From positions 350,215-414,214 of the forward strand of contig JBGTSJ010000003.1 of the NCBI GenBank assembly GCA_041940305.1: a stretch of DNA of 64,000 nt, in the 5' to 3' direction. Positions 6,860-15,686 of this stretch are shown piece by piece (the stretch's first letter is position 1; every line of letters starts with the position of its first letter). The notes under the pieces are model-generated. The model did not search any database. It worked only from the letters and a program-made list of their open reading frames with translations, and was not told the origin of the DNA. This DNA is from JBGTSJ01 sp041940305. GTDB taxonomy: Bacteria; Planctomycetota; Planctomycetia; Planctomycetales; Planctomycetaceae. The translations under genes and the position numbers were made by a program.

Positions 6860-8826
6860 CCATCTTTCGAGTTGAGAGTGCAGCGTCGGGAGTCGAGTAC
6901 ATCGGCCGCGATCGCGCCGCGCACGCGTCCCACGGGATGCAACCCGCGGGCTTTCGGAGACGACTTCGCGCGCGGACCACTCACCACTCACCACTCACCG
7001 GGCGCAGCGCGTTCACGCTCGTCGAAATGATCGTGGCGACGGCGCTCGTCATGCTCATCATGCTGCTGTTCGCCGAGATCTTCGGCGCGGCGGTGGGCAC
7101 GCTCACCGATCAGAAGGGGCTGGCCAACAACGACCAGAAGGCCCGCACCTTCACCGCTACGCTCGGCCGCGATCTTGATCTCAGGACGTTGCGTGCGGCC
7201 GTCAACCGCGGCTCGTCCGTCGCCGCTCTCCGCGAGTTCGACGCCAACGGCAGCGGCAGCTTTGACGAGCTGGATCCATTGGAGGACTGGAACCGCAATG
7301 CCGCGTTCGACGGCATCGGCCTTAATCCGCGCGGCATCATTGCCCTGCAGCCCGGCGAGCGGCCCGACGCCCGGCAGGCGGGATTTTTCTATCTGTCGGA
7401 GAATGACCCGTTCGACGACACGGACGACGTCCTGCATTTCACGGTGTTTCTCAACGAGTCGCATCGTGATCCGCTGGTCAATGATCCCAACCAGGTCCCG
7501 TTCCAGGGACGGGCGCTGAATCTCGGCTCAGGCCGCAACCAGCCGGATTACGACGACGGCCAACTGGGCGACGGTGCGTCGAGCAGCCGGGCCGCCGAGA
7601 TCTGCTACTTCATGCGGAACGGCAATCTGTATCGCCGCGTGCTATTGATCCGCGACCCGTCGTCCAGTGCGGCCCCGCCATTCAGCACGCAGCCTTCGGG
7701 AGGCGTCTCCGGCACCGGCGGACCGTACGGACTCTTCAGCAATCCGTACTCGACCGGCCGCAGCTTCTACAATGACTGGGACTTCTCCGGCACGCGGATT
7801 TACGTCGCCGACACCAATACAAACAGCATGGTCGATCCGGAGCCGACGGATGCGTACCGCTTCCAGTTCCACGGCCTGGAGTCACTCGACAATTCCCTCG
7901 GCACGACGAACGTGCCGCTCGGCATTCCGGGGAACCGGTTCGGCTTCCATCGCAGCGGCGTGCCGCGCGAATGGCTGCTCGACAGCTCTGGCAACCCCAT
8001 CGCCTACATCGGCCGGTTCCTGCACGAAGAGACCTCGCATTCCAACTTTTCGTATCCGGGAGAGGAAGCGGCCGCCGGCGCCCATCCGCTGCAGCGGACC
8101 GATCTCACACTCAATGCATTCGGCATCGTCACGCAGTACGCCGGGGGGAACCGCTCCGGCGAGGACATCCTGCTCACGCACGTCGAAGCGTTCAACGTGG
8201 AGGTCTGGGACCCCGGCTATCACGAGGACGTGGACAACGACGGCACGCTCGACTCCGGCGAGGACGCCAACGGCAACTCGCAACTCGACAGCGGGGCCTG
8301 GGTGAACGTGGGCAACTCGTTCGGGCTGGGGCGTTACACGCAGTCGCCGGCGACGGGCATCAACCTGACGTGGGGAAATCAGAATCCGGGGTATGGTCCG
8401 ATCCCCGGCGGGGCGAACCGCGTGTTCGATACGTGGCATCCCTCGTCGTCCGCGGCGGCGCCGTTCCGCCCGCTGCAGATTCCGCCGTTCCTGGATACCA
8501 GCGGCACCGTCAATCCCAACGTCGTGGCGACGTGGGGAACGCCGACCGACCCGGCAGTGGGCCGCGTGTTCTTCCCGGGCGGAGGCGGGGGCGACTTCTC
8601 CTACGGGTACGTCGTCATCGGCCGCATCGGCGGGAGCCCGAGCGTCGGCAGCCGCGAGCCGGACTGGGCCCGCGAGCCGGGCAAAGTGGTTCGCGACGGG
8701 GGCATCATCTGGCAGTGCTTTGACAACCGCCTCGGACTGGAACGGATCCGGATCACCGTCCGCTACCGCGACGTCGGCAGCGATCAGGCGCGGCAGGTCA
8801 CGCTGATCCATTCGTTCGTCGAGTAA
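6856..8826 (+). CDS. Pseudopilin, GspJ-like, with a 52-residue repeat-rich leader
   Basis: The 656-residue protein starts at an ATGA overlap with the GspI-like gene. The signature FTLVEMIVATALVMLIMLLF (Glu5 present) follows a leader of 52 residues, far longer than the usual 6-30. Two different repeats make up much of that leader: a palindrome encoding SHGMQPAGF and a tandem ACTCACC tract encoding TTHHSPLT. The segment after the helix is of the GspJ/PilW kind. A calcium-type region HEDVDNDGTLDSGEDANG lies near residue 455. An internal in-frame start after the repeats would give a shorter leader, but no ATG or good GTG with a ribosome binding site is evident before the signature. Likely a minor pseudopilin of the tip complex. 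Confidence 0.84.
   Translation: MTIFRVESAASGVEYIGRDRAAHASHGMQPAGFRRRLRARTTHHSPLTGRSAFTLVEMIVATALVMLIMLLFAEIFGAAVGTLTDQKGLANNDQKARTFTATLGRDLDLRTLRAAVNRGSSVAALREFDANGSGSFDELDPLEDWNRNAAFDGIGLNPRGIIALQPGERPDARQAGFFYLSENDPFDDTDDVLHFTVFLNESHRDPLVNDPNQVPFQGRALNLGSGRNQPDYDDGQLGDGASSSRAAEICYFMRNGNLYRRVLLIRDPSSSAAPPFSTQPSGGVSGTGGPYGLFSNPYSTGRSFYNDWDFSGTRIYVADTNTNSMVDPEPTDAYRFQFHGLESLDNSLGTTNVPLGIPGNRFGFHRSGVPREWLLDSSGNPIAYIGRFLHEETSHSNFSYPGEEAAAGAHPLQRTDLTLNAFGIVTQYAGGNRSGEDILLTHVEAFNVEVWDPGYHEDVDNDGTLDSGEDANGNSQLDSGAWVNVGNSFGLGRYTQSPATGINLTWGNQNPGYGPIPGGANRVFDTWHPSSSAAAPFRPLQIPPFLDTSGTVNPNVVATWGTPTDPAVGRVFFPGGGGGDFSYGYVVIGRIGGSPSVGSREPDWAREPGKVVRDGGIIWQCFDNRLGLERIRITVRYRDVGSDQARQVTLIHSFVE
6929..6950. 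repeat. Palindrome family copy 3, inside a prepilin leader
   Basis: CCCACGGG (6929-6936) and CCCGCGGG (6943-6950) flank ATGCAA; the arms have one mismatch. It lies in the leader of the GspJ-like gene and is read in the same frame as copy 2, giving the related peptides SRGLQPAG and SHGMQPAG. Confidence 0.75.
6976..6999. repeat. Tandem ACTCACC repeat inside a prepilin leader
   Basis: Three consecutive units of ACTCACC follow a short ACC. The reverse complement of the same tract occurs at 25548-25566 between csrA and an S41 protease gene. Here it is translated as TTHHSPLT just before the prepilin cleavage signature. Confidence 0.7.
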
Positions 8827-8877
8827 ACGTCCAACGGGCTGCGGGGACTCATCCCGCCGCTCATCGAGACCGTCATC

Positions 8878-11800
8878 ATGCAACGCAGCATCATTCAACC
8901 CGCCCACCCGCGTCATGGCGGCGCGGTGATTATCGTGGTCCTGGCGCTGCTCTCGAGCCTCGCGTTCCTGGGATTCTTCTTCTACTCCTGGACCGACATG
9001 GAGGCCAGCAGTGCGATCACATGGGGCGATGAGCCGTCCAAAGAGGTGGACTCCGACGCCATCGACGACTTCGCCCTGCAGCAGATCCTCGTCGGCACGC
9101 CGCCGCAGTACGTGGACAGCGCGCTGTACGGCAACTACTGGTCGGTCCTCTCCAATACGATCGGCCGGGTGAACGCCGACGGCACCCCCACCGACGTCAA
9201 TCCCCACACGGGCCGCGGCATCACCATCCGGTATGTGGACGCGGTCAATAACTCCACGGGGGTCGCCCCGCCGGACGGTCTGCCAGACCTCACGATCGAT
9301 GTCAGCGTCCCGCCGGACGGCATTCCTGACGTCCCCGGGTTCGTGTTCGACCATGACGGCGACAACACCGGCGCCGGCAGCTTCGACCAGGATTCCTATG
9401 TCGTCAACCTGAGCGCCACCGCCAATGGGGGATTCCCGTACGCCACTGGGGGCGGCTACGACTTCCAGCCGGACGCCGGCTACACCTACCCCGACATCAA
9501 CTCGTTCTTCCTGGCGTACGACGCCTGGATCCCGCCGACAGCATCCACCCCGGTGACGCGCGTCATCATCCCTTCGTTCTTCCGGCCGCAACTGCTGCCG
9601 CGGAAGCGCGTCAACGGATTCGGCGACGTGTTCACGGATACGGCGACGATTAACAAGGTGCTGCGCCCGCACCAGAACCATTTCTATACGGAGGATCTCA
9701 ACGGCAACGGCATGCTCGACGCCGGCGAGGACTTCAACGGCAACGGTTCGCTCGATGCAAACATTCCCCGTTACCTCTCCGCCGCCTTCACACAGGCCCG
9801 CAGCGGCGACCGTGACCGGATCATCGCCCCGTTCCCCATGGCGCCGGGGACGGAGATGGGAATCTTCACCGGGGCCGGCGACGACTACCAGCTGGACGTC
9901 GACGCCGACCTCGACGGAATCCTTGACTCCATCTGGCTCGACCTCGACCACCCGATCGTCAACCTCCCCGACGGCCGGCAGGCCGTGCCGATGTTCTTCG
10001 TCAAGATCATCGACGCCGACGGACTGCTCAACCTCAACGCCCACGGCTCGGCCGATCTGACCTACGCTTCCGGGTTCACGCATCCTTTCGGCCGCGATTC
10101 GACCTCCGGCATCGCATACTCGATCACCACGTCGAACCTCGGCCTGTCCCCGTCCGAGGTGAATCCGACATGGGCGCTGTGGGCGCAGCCCCACAACTCA
10201 GCCCATCTGAACGCCGGCCATCAGGACTACGTGCTCCAGGACCACGCCGCGTTCTTCGGATTCTCCCCGTCCGCCTACTTCGGCGGCGCGGCGACGCCGT
10301 CCGAGAAGGCCACGGTCGCGGCCAACATGGAGCTCGGCTTCCTCCTGTACGGAGGCGGCATCTCCAGCGGATCGTCCGTGCTGCCCGGTCGCTGGGGCGA
10401 ACCGGGGTTGATCTCTCCCAGCACCTCGACCGTCCCCCGTCCCGGCTTGACGGGGACCGACGACGACCAGGACGCCAACGCCTCGATCGGCCCGGGCAAC
10501 CGCAAGTCGTACGGCGGATTCCCGTGTTCCGACCAGGACCTGCAGGGACTTACGGTCCCCGCGTACGTGCACCCGCTCGATTTCCGCGGCATCGGCCAGT
10601 ATCTCGATCGTTCCACTCCCAGCGGGGCCGAGCGCGCACTCGCTGCCAATCCCATCTCCAACAATCCGAGCACCTGGCCTGAGTACGACTCCAACTGGCA
10701 GGAGCAGGGGACGTCGGTGTTCCATGCGGTCAACACGTGGCGCAACGCCGCCTCCGGCTCGCTGCAGCCCGGCGCGATCGACGGCCTCACCGATGAAGGG
10801 GACGAGACCTACCTGGACTATGATTTCTACGACTCCGACGATGCGCCGTTCCCGCCGGCGGAGAACGCGGCGCTGCATTTGAGCGAGTCGCACTGGAATA
10901 AGATCGGGCAGCCGTCGCGCGCCCGCGAACTGGCGTCGCTCAACTTCCGCGACAGCCGCGTCGCCTCCGAGATCCGCAAGCAGTTCGGCACCGACAGTTG
11001 GGACCGCCTGGAGTTCGCGCAGGCGCCGCTCCCGGTCCCGGCCACCGGTTCGCCCCGCGCCTGGGAACGGAGCGCCTGGTCGCATCCCCGCAACAGCGAC
11101 TTTCAGTCCACGTCGGCCTTCCCGCCGCAGTTCAGCGGCGCGGCTGCCGGCACCACGTTCGATCCCTTCCGTCCCGAAGTCCGGCTGCTGCTGAAGTCGG
11201 AAGACACCACCTCCAACATCGGCTTCGACCGCCGCGCGGCGCGGCATCGGCTGAACATTAACCGCATCCTTTCCGACGACACCGATCCCTACGACGGTTA
11301 CACGGCGTTCGACACCAACGCCAATCCCCGGTACCGCAATCTCGTGCCGCATCCGGATTTCACCGGCTCCACCGCCGGGGCCACCGTCGCCCCCATGCTG
11401 CACGAGAACAGCCCTCCCGCGGCGTCGATCCCCTATCCGTTCGCCAGCATAGCCGCCGATCCCGTCGCCCAGGAATGGTGGGCGCGTTACGACCGCCAGC
11501 GCCTGGCCCGCGACATCTATGTCCTGCTCTACACCATCGCCGGAATCGACGCCGACAACGCGACCACCGGCTCCCACTCCGAGGACCTCGACGCCGATGG
11601 CATTCCCGACCGGGTCCGCGAGTTCGCCCAGTTCGCCGTCAACTACGTCGACAACCTCGACCGCGACAGCGTGATCACCCGCTTCGAGTACGACATCAAC
11701 CTCGGCGACGGCTGGAACGCCCCCAGCCAGGTCGTGTACGGCATCGAAGCGCAGCAGCTCGTGTTCAGCGAAGTCATGTGGGTCAAGGCCGCCGAGATTA

Positions 11801-13728
11801 CGACCGGCAACAACTCCGACACGTTCTGGGATGACTCCGACGCCGAGCACAACTTCCTGTACATCGAGCTCCGCAACACGTCTCCGTTCAACGTGCCGCT
11901 CGATGAGGAGACGTGGCGGATCGTCCGGCAGCCCTCGTCGGCTTCCGGCTCCCCTCCGGGCGCAAACGACGGCGAACTGGCGTTTCTCGACCCCTGCGCC
12001 GACGTCGGCCCCGGGCAGAACTTCATCATCGCCATGCACGACAACACCATCACGAGCCCCGGCGGGATCCGCTCGTCGACGCTCTACGTCGATTATGACG
12101 GGACCGATATCTTCAAAGCGATCGTCCCGTTCAACGTGGCGGACACGGACGGCAGCCTGCCGACCGACGAAAGCGCCGATCATCCGGCCCCACTCGCCGA
12201 CCTGGATGTCAGCTACACGGACGGCGGCACGAACGATCATTCCACGCACTTTTCACTGAACGCCTACAGTGGCGGCACGGGCGGAGGGACGCTCGTCGCC
12301 GCGGACGACTCCGCTGCGGAATTCGACCTCGTCCTGCAGCGTCGCGCACATCTGAACACGGACGGGGCCATTGCCCTCTCCAGCGCGGACTGGATCGAAG
12401 TGGACCGCATCAACGTCCTGCCCCAGACGCTCAACGTGGAAGGCAGCGGTGGACCGCAGGCCGCGGTGGCGAACCTGCCGAGTACCGAATGGGACGAGCC
12501 GTTCAAGCTCCGCGCCAATACCACGACTCCGACCAGCGGAACTCCCTACCCGAACCGCCGCCATACGATCGGCGGCCCCGCGCCTCGGTCGAATCCGGCC
12601 GACGCGTCCACCGATCCGGACAATCACCTGGCCAACTCGGCCCTTCGCACCAGCGGCGAGTCGTTCCACGTGTGGGAGCCCCACTTCGACCGGGACTACT
12701 CGTCCATCTATGAGCTGCTGTCCCTGCCGATCTACGGCGTGCGCAACGCCGTCAATACCGAGAACCTCGCCATTCCGGACCTGCTCGGCGGCGCCACCGA
12801 AAACCTGGCGCAATCCGGCACGCCGCCGGTGATGTCGGGACATCGCACGGCCGCGGCGCGGATCTTCAATCCGCAGGGGGTGGACAACGGCATGGGCGTG
12901 CTGATCCGCGCCAACCGCTGGTACCGGCTGTTCGAGTACATCGACGTCCCGTCCCGCTCCAACCTCGAGCTCCGGGATCGTTACGCCCTGCAGCGGCGAG
13001 TGCCCGGCCTGATCAATCTGAACACGCTCCGCCACGATCCGGTCATGGCGGCCCTGGTCGATGATCCGCAGATTCGGCGGTTCGGGGACGGCATGACAGT
13101 CGGAGCTCCTGACTTTTCGACAACCTTCCCGTCGGACAACGTCGGCTTCGACGACACTCCGCCGACGAATCGCAACTGGTTCCTGCGACTGCTCGTCGCC
13201 CGCGACGGCGCGGACGTCATCTCCGGCGGTTACCCGTTGCCGGGCGTTCCCGGCACGCGCCCCTTCCTGAGCATGGCGTACATCGATCCGAATAATCCGG
13301 ATTCCAGTCTCCGCAATACGATGCTCCGGCCTCATTTTCAGTCCGGTGCGCTCAACAATCTGCAGCTGTTCGAGGCCCGTTCATCGACGGATGCGGACGG
13401 CAATACGACCAACGGAGAGAACGCCGTCGATTTCCACACCCGCCACCGGCTGCTCAGCAAAATCGCGAACAATACCACCAACCGCTCCCACGTGTTCATG
13501 ATGTGGGTTGGGTATGAGTTATTTGAAGCCCATCAGCCCGACGCGGCGAACTTCCCGAACTTCGTGCAGATCGGGGCCCGGATCGACAATGTGCCCGGAC
13601 ACCGGGAGTTCGTGGTGGTGGACATGACGCGTCTGGAAGAAGCCTACAGCGATCCCGATCCAACCGACGCCGTTCCCGGCCGCTTCGACTGGCGCAAGTT
13701 CATCATCTACCGCAAACGGATTCAGTAG
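8878..13728 (+). CDS. Giant GspK-like pseudopilin / exported protein
   Basis: The 1616-residue protein has a short leader (MQRSIIQPAHPRHGG) followed by AVIIVVLALLSSLAFLGFFF. This is a GspK-type N-terminus without the Glu5 of other pseudopilins. Position after G-, H-, I- and J-like genes fits gspK order. Classical GspK proteins are near 330 residues, so this is about five times larger. Calcium-type loops include DLNGNGMLDAGEDFNGNG (about residue 278), DADLDGILDS and DLDADGIPDR. The middle region has GspK-like phrases such as MFFVKIIDADGLLNLNAHG (about residue 372), recalling 'D.sG.iNlN' in GspK, and RVPGLINLNTLR appears near residue 1375. I infer a pseudopilus tip protein fused to large beta-rich extracytoplasmic domains. 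The last gene of the run. Confidence 0.8.
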   Translation: MQRSIIQPAHPRHGGAVIIVVLALLSSLAFLGFFFYSWTDMEASSAITWGDEPSKEVDSDAIDDFALQQILVGTPPQYVDSALYGNYWSVLSNTIGRVNADGTPTDVNPHTGRGITIRYVDAVNNSTGVAPPDGLPDLTIDVSVPPDGIPDVPGFVFDHDGDNTGAGSFDQDSYVVNLSATANGGFPYATGGGYDFQPDAGYTYPDINSFFLAYDAWIPPTASTPVTRVIIPSFFRPQLLPRKRVNGFGDVFTDTATINKVLRPHQNHFYTEDLNGNGMLDAGEDFNGNGSLDANIPRYLSAAFTQARSGDRDRIIAPFPMAPGTEMGIFTGAGDDYQLDVDADLDGILDSIWLDLDHPIVNLPDGRQAVPMFFVKIIDADGLLNLNAHGSADLTYASGFTHPFGRDSTSGIAYSITTSNLGLSPSEVNPTWALWAQPHNSAHLNAGHQDYVLQDHAAFFGFSPSAYFGGAATPSEKATVAANMELGFLLYGGGISSGSSVLPGRWGEPGLISPSTSTVPRPGLTGTDDDQDANASIGPGNRKSYGGFPCSDQDLQGLTVPAYVHPLDFRGIGQYLDRSTPSGAERALAANPISNNPSTWPEYDSNWQEQGTSVFHAVNTWRNAASGSLQPGAIDGLTDEGDETYLDYDFYDSDDAPFPPAENAALHLSESHWNKIGQPSRARELASLNFRDSRVASEIRKQFGTDSWDRLEFAQAPLPVPATGSPRAWERSAWSHPRNSDFQSTSAFPPQFSGAAAGTTFDPFRPEVRLLLKSEDTTSNIGFDRRAARHRLNINRILSDDTDPYDGYTAFDTNANPRYRNLVPHPDFTGSTAGATVAPMLHENSPPAASIPYPFASIAADPVAQEWWARYDRQRLARDIYVLLYTIAGIDADNATTGSHSEDLDADGIPDRVREFAQFAVNYVDNLDRDSVITRFEYDINLGDGWNAPSQVVYGIEAQQLVFSEVMWVKAAEITTGNNSDTFWDDSDAEHNFLYIELRNTSPFNVPLDEETWRIVRQPSSASGSPPGANDGELAFLDPCADVGPGQNFIIAMHDNTITSPGGIRSSTLYVDYDGTDIFKAIVPFNVADTDGSLPTDESADHPAPLADLDVSYTDGGTNDHSTHFSLNAYSGGTGGGTLVAADDSAAEFDLVLQRRAHLNTDGAIALSSADWIEVDRINVLPQTLNVEGSGGPQAAVANLPSTEWDEPFKLRANTTTPTSGTPYPNRRHTIGGPAPRSNPADASTDPDNHLANSALRTSGESFHVWEPHFDRDYSSIYELLSLPIYGVRNAVNTENLAIPDLLGGATENLAQSGTPPVMSGHRTAAARIFNPQGVDNGMGVLIRANRWYRLFEYIDVPSRSNLELRDRYALQRRVPGLINLNTLRHDPVMAALVDDPQIRRFGDGMTVGAPDFSTTFPSDNVGFDDTPPTNRNWFLRLLVARDGADVISGGYPLPGVPGTRPFLSMAYIDPNNPDSSLRNTMLRPHFQSGALNNLQLFEARSSTDADGNTTNGENAVDFHTRHRLLSKIANNTTNRSHVFMMWVGYELFEAHQPDAANFPNFVQIGARIDNVPGHREFVVVDMTRLEEAYSDPDPTDAVPGRFDWRKFIIYRKRIQ

Positions 13729-13750
13729 AGGCCGACACAAACGAGCCCCC

Positions 13751-13786
13751 GCACACCAGCCCGCCGCGCCAGCAAGGGACGAACGT
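13751..13786 (-). repeat. 36-bp dispersed repeat (CCCTTGCTGGCGCG family), copy 1
   Basis: Read on the minus strand, this 36-bp sequence matches 35855-35890 on the plus strand at 33 of 36 positions. The shared core is CCCTTGCTGGCGCG. It starts 22 bp after the end of the GspK-like gene, and the second copy is also intergenic. Confidence 0.75.
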
Positions 13787-13804
13787 TGCCAAGCGTCGCC
13801 CCCC

Positions 13805-13840
13805 GAGAACCCCAGTTCTCCAAGAAACCTGGGTACTGTG
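13805..13840. repeat. Degenerate copy of the GAAACCCGGTTTC palindrome family
   Basis: GAGAACCCCAGTTCTC followed by CAAGAAACCTGGGTA resembles the two arms of the better-preserved copies at 40834-40869 and 50457-50493, with several substitutions. Confidence 0.5.
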
Positions 13841-14004
13841 GCCGTCCCGTGGCGCACCCTGTGGCGGTGAGGCGGACGACCCTCCTTTCGGGAGCAAACT
13901 CATGACCATGTGGCGGCAACCTGGCCCAATATGGCCACAGCGCGGGGGGGGGTGAAAAAGTTGCCATGTTGCCATCTTACTCCTGGTCGCGGGGGCGCGG
14001 GCTG

Positions 14005-14029
14005 CTCGGCAGACGAACGTCTGTCGCTC
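14005..14029. repeat. Distant copy of the RAYT-associated palindrome
   Basis: This 25-bp sequence matches 1436-1460 at 22 of 25 positions and keeps the CTCGGCAGAC and ACGTCTG arms. It lies 12.5 kb from the RAYT gene in an intergenic region, as expected if the palindrome can spread independently. Confidence 0.7.
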
Positions 14030-14363
14030 TCCTGCCACTCACGCCACAATCCGCTGCTCGGCACGCAAATTGCCAAACCGAGACATTAGGACGCCCGGAA
14101 CCGGTACAAAACCATGAAAACAAGCGGTTTGGGTGTTGATTTCCTTTTCGAGTCCGCGTTCTCTGGATAATAATGGGAGAAATCGCGTCTCCCCCGCGTT
14201 GCAGAATGCAGCACCCCCCGGCCGGTCCGGATGCTGCGGAACGCCGCGGATTGATGCGATCCTCTCCGGCCTGGTCATCCGGGCCAGCGGCGTTTCCACC
14301 TGCTCAGATTCGTCTGAAACTGCGTTCACCCGGCGTTTTGCCCACGGCTTGAGGAGCCCGACC

Positions 14364-15533
14364 ATGCGAGTGCAGCGTACCCGTCCCGTGACCCACCGGA
14401 AGCCCGAGCGCGGCGGCTTCACGCTCATCGAGCTGCTGGTGGTGATCTCCATCATCGCCGTGCTGATGTCGCTGCTGCTGCCGGCCATCCAGAACGCCCG
14501 CGAAGCGGCGCGTCGGATGGAGTGTTCCAATAACATGCGGAACGTCAATGTGGCCCTGCACGCGTTTGCCACATCGAACAACGGGCGCTTGCCCTACTCA
14601 CTGACGGACGTCACGGATCCTGCGTCGATGAAGCTGGTGTTCTCGAACGGGAGCACGACGGACGTCCGCGGTGCACCCTGGACGGTTCAGCTGCTTCCGT
14701 TTATCGAGCAGCAGGGGCTGTTTGACCGATTGCAGACGTCGACGAACGTTTCGCATCCCTCAGATCCGAATTCGACAACGAACCTGGGGCTGACCGCCAT
14801 CCAGGTGTACAACTGCCCGGACGACCTGAACGGCGAGACAGGCGGGAATCTGTCGTTCGTGGCTAATATCGGCTACACGAATTCCGTGCGTTGGACGTCG
14901 ACGACGACGGGCGGGAGCATTAACGCAGTTCACACCGTTTCCAAGACGCCCGCGGGGACGGAGGGCTACGATTGGAGCTTCAATGATTACGGTACCGGTG
15001 CCCCGGAATTCACCAGCGACGACGAAGACCTCACGCAGGCCAGCGGCGTCTTCTTTCAGCAGTATCTGGCGAACGGGTTCCGCCCGAGTCTCGATCGGAT
15101 GACAGACGGTCAATCACAGACGGTCTACCTGACGGAGAATCTTCAGGCAACGGCCTGGATTTCCTCTCAATTGGACGACGTCGGCTTTGTGTTCCCCGCT
15201 GCCGGCTCGACGGACAATCAGATTGCCGATGGCTCCGTTCCCAACGGATTCGGTCCGGCGCCGACCGGCGCGAAGAGTTCCGGCATGGCGTATTCGTCCA
15301 TCAATCTCACGGGCACGCCGCTGGCGGGCAGCAAGATCAACTCCAATCTGAACGCCGCCGAAAGCGCAGCTCCCCGGCCCAGTTCTTACCACCCGAATGT
15401 GGTGAACGTCTTCTTCGCCGACGGGCACGGCCAGACGATCTCGCAGAACATCAGCGACGACGTCTGGGCGCGGCTGGTGTCGCAAGGCGGAAACCGCTAC
15501 GGCCAGAATATCCTGAGCGACAACAGCTTCTGA
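14364..15533 (+). CDS. DUF1559 domain protein with prepilin N-terminus and H-X9-DG C-terminal motif
   Basis: The 389-residue protein is a typical planctomycete DUF1559 member. A leader ending in Gly-Gly precedes FTLIELLVVISIIAVLMSLL (Glu5 present), then LLPAIQNAREAARRMECSNN, the hallmark post-helix sequence of the family. Near the C-terminus, H-PNVVNVFFA-DG is the H-X9-DG motif. GAGGAG just upstream of the ATG at 14364 decides the start over a longer open frame beginning at 14133. These proteins are very numerous in planctomycetes and are thought to be exported pseudopilin-like surface proteins; their exact job is unknown. A strong terminator follows at 15563, so it is probably transcribed alone and separately from the secretion operon upstream. 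Confidence 0.93.
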   Translation: MRVQRTRPVTHRKPERGGFTLIELLVVISIIAVLMSLLLPAIQNAREAARRMECSNNMRNVNVALHAFATSNNGRLPYSLTDVTDPASMKLVFSNGSTTDVRGAPWTVQLLPFIEQQGLFDRLQTSTNVSHPSDPNSTTNLGLTAIQVYNCPDDLNGETGGNLSFVANIGYTNSVRWTSTTTGGSINAVHTVSKTPAGTEGYDWSFNDYGTGAPEFTSDDEDLTQASGVFFQQYLANGFRPSLDRMTDGQSQTVYLTENLQATAWISSQLDDVGFVFPAAGSTDNQIADGSVPNGFGPAPTGAKSSGMAYSSINLTGTPLAGSKINSNLNAAESAAPRPSSYHPNVVNVFFADGHGQTISQNISDDVWARLVSQGGNRYGQNILSDNSF

Positions 15534-15562
15534 TTGTGCTCAGGATTACGAGAGGCTCCTCA

Positions 15563-15597
15563 CCACGGCTGCGATCATTCGCAGCCGTGGTTTTGTT
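15563..15597 (+). terminator. Rho-independent terminator
   Basis: A perfect 12-bp stem (CCACGGCTGCGA with TCGCAGCCGTGG), a 4-base loop and the T-rich tract TTTTGTTT follow. It lies 30 bp after the DUF1559 stop codon. Confidence 0.92.
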
Positions 15598-15686
15598 TAT
15601 GGGGAGGCGACAAGTATGCTGAACAGGGAGCCATCGGTTGTTGACGATTCCGCTGCGCTTCCCCTCCGGCAGGGCCAATCGATCGT

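Larger units (their letters stand above)
13729..14363. other. Intergenic region rich in dispersed repeats
   Basis: This 635-bp stretch has no convincing gene. It holds copies of three repeat families seen elsewhere: a 36-bp element (13751-13786), a degenerate AAACC-type palindrome (13805-13840) and a diverged REP palindrome (14005-14029). A run of nine Gs lies near 13945. The reading frame open upstream of 14364 has no ribosome binding site and is probably non-coding. Confidence 0.6.

Noticed and set aside
3942..6999. The short palindromes as a CRISPR array
   Set aside because: Only one repeat per gene, spaced over a kilobase apart, with no regular spacers and no cas genes.
7882..12249. Two very long minus-strand frames opposite the J- and K-like pseudopilins
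   Set aside because: Compositional shadows of the plus-strand genes; low-complexity Arg/Val/Gly-rich translations with no domains or ribosome binding sites.
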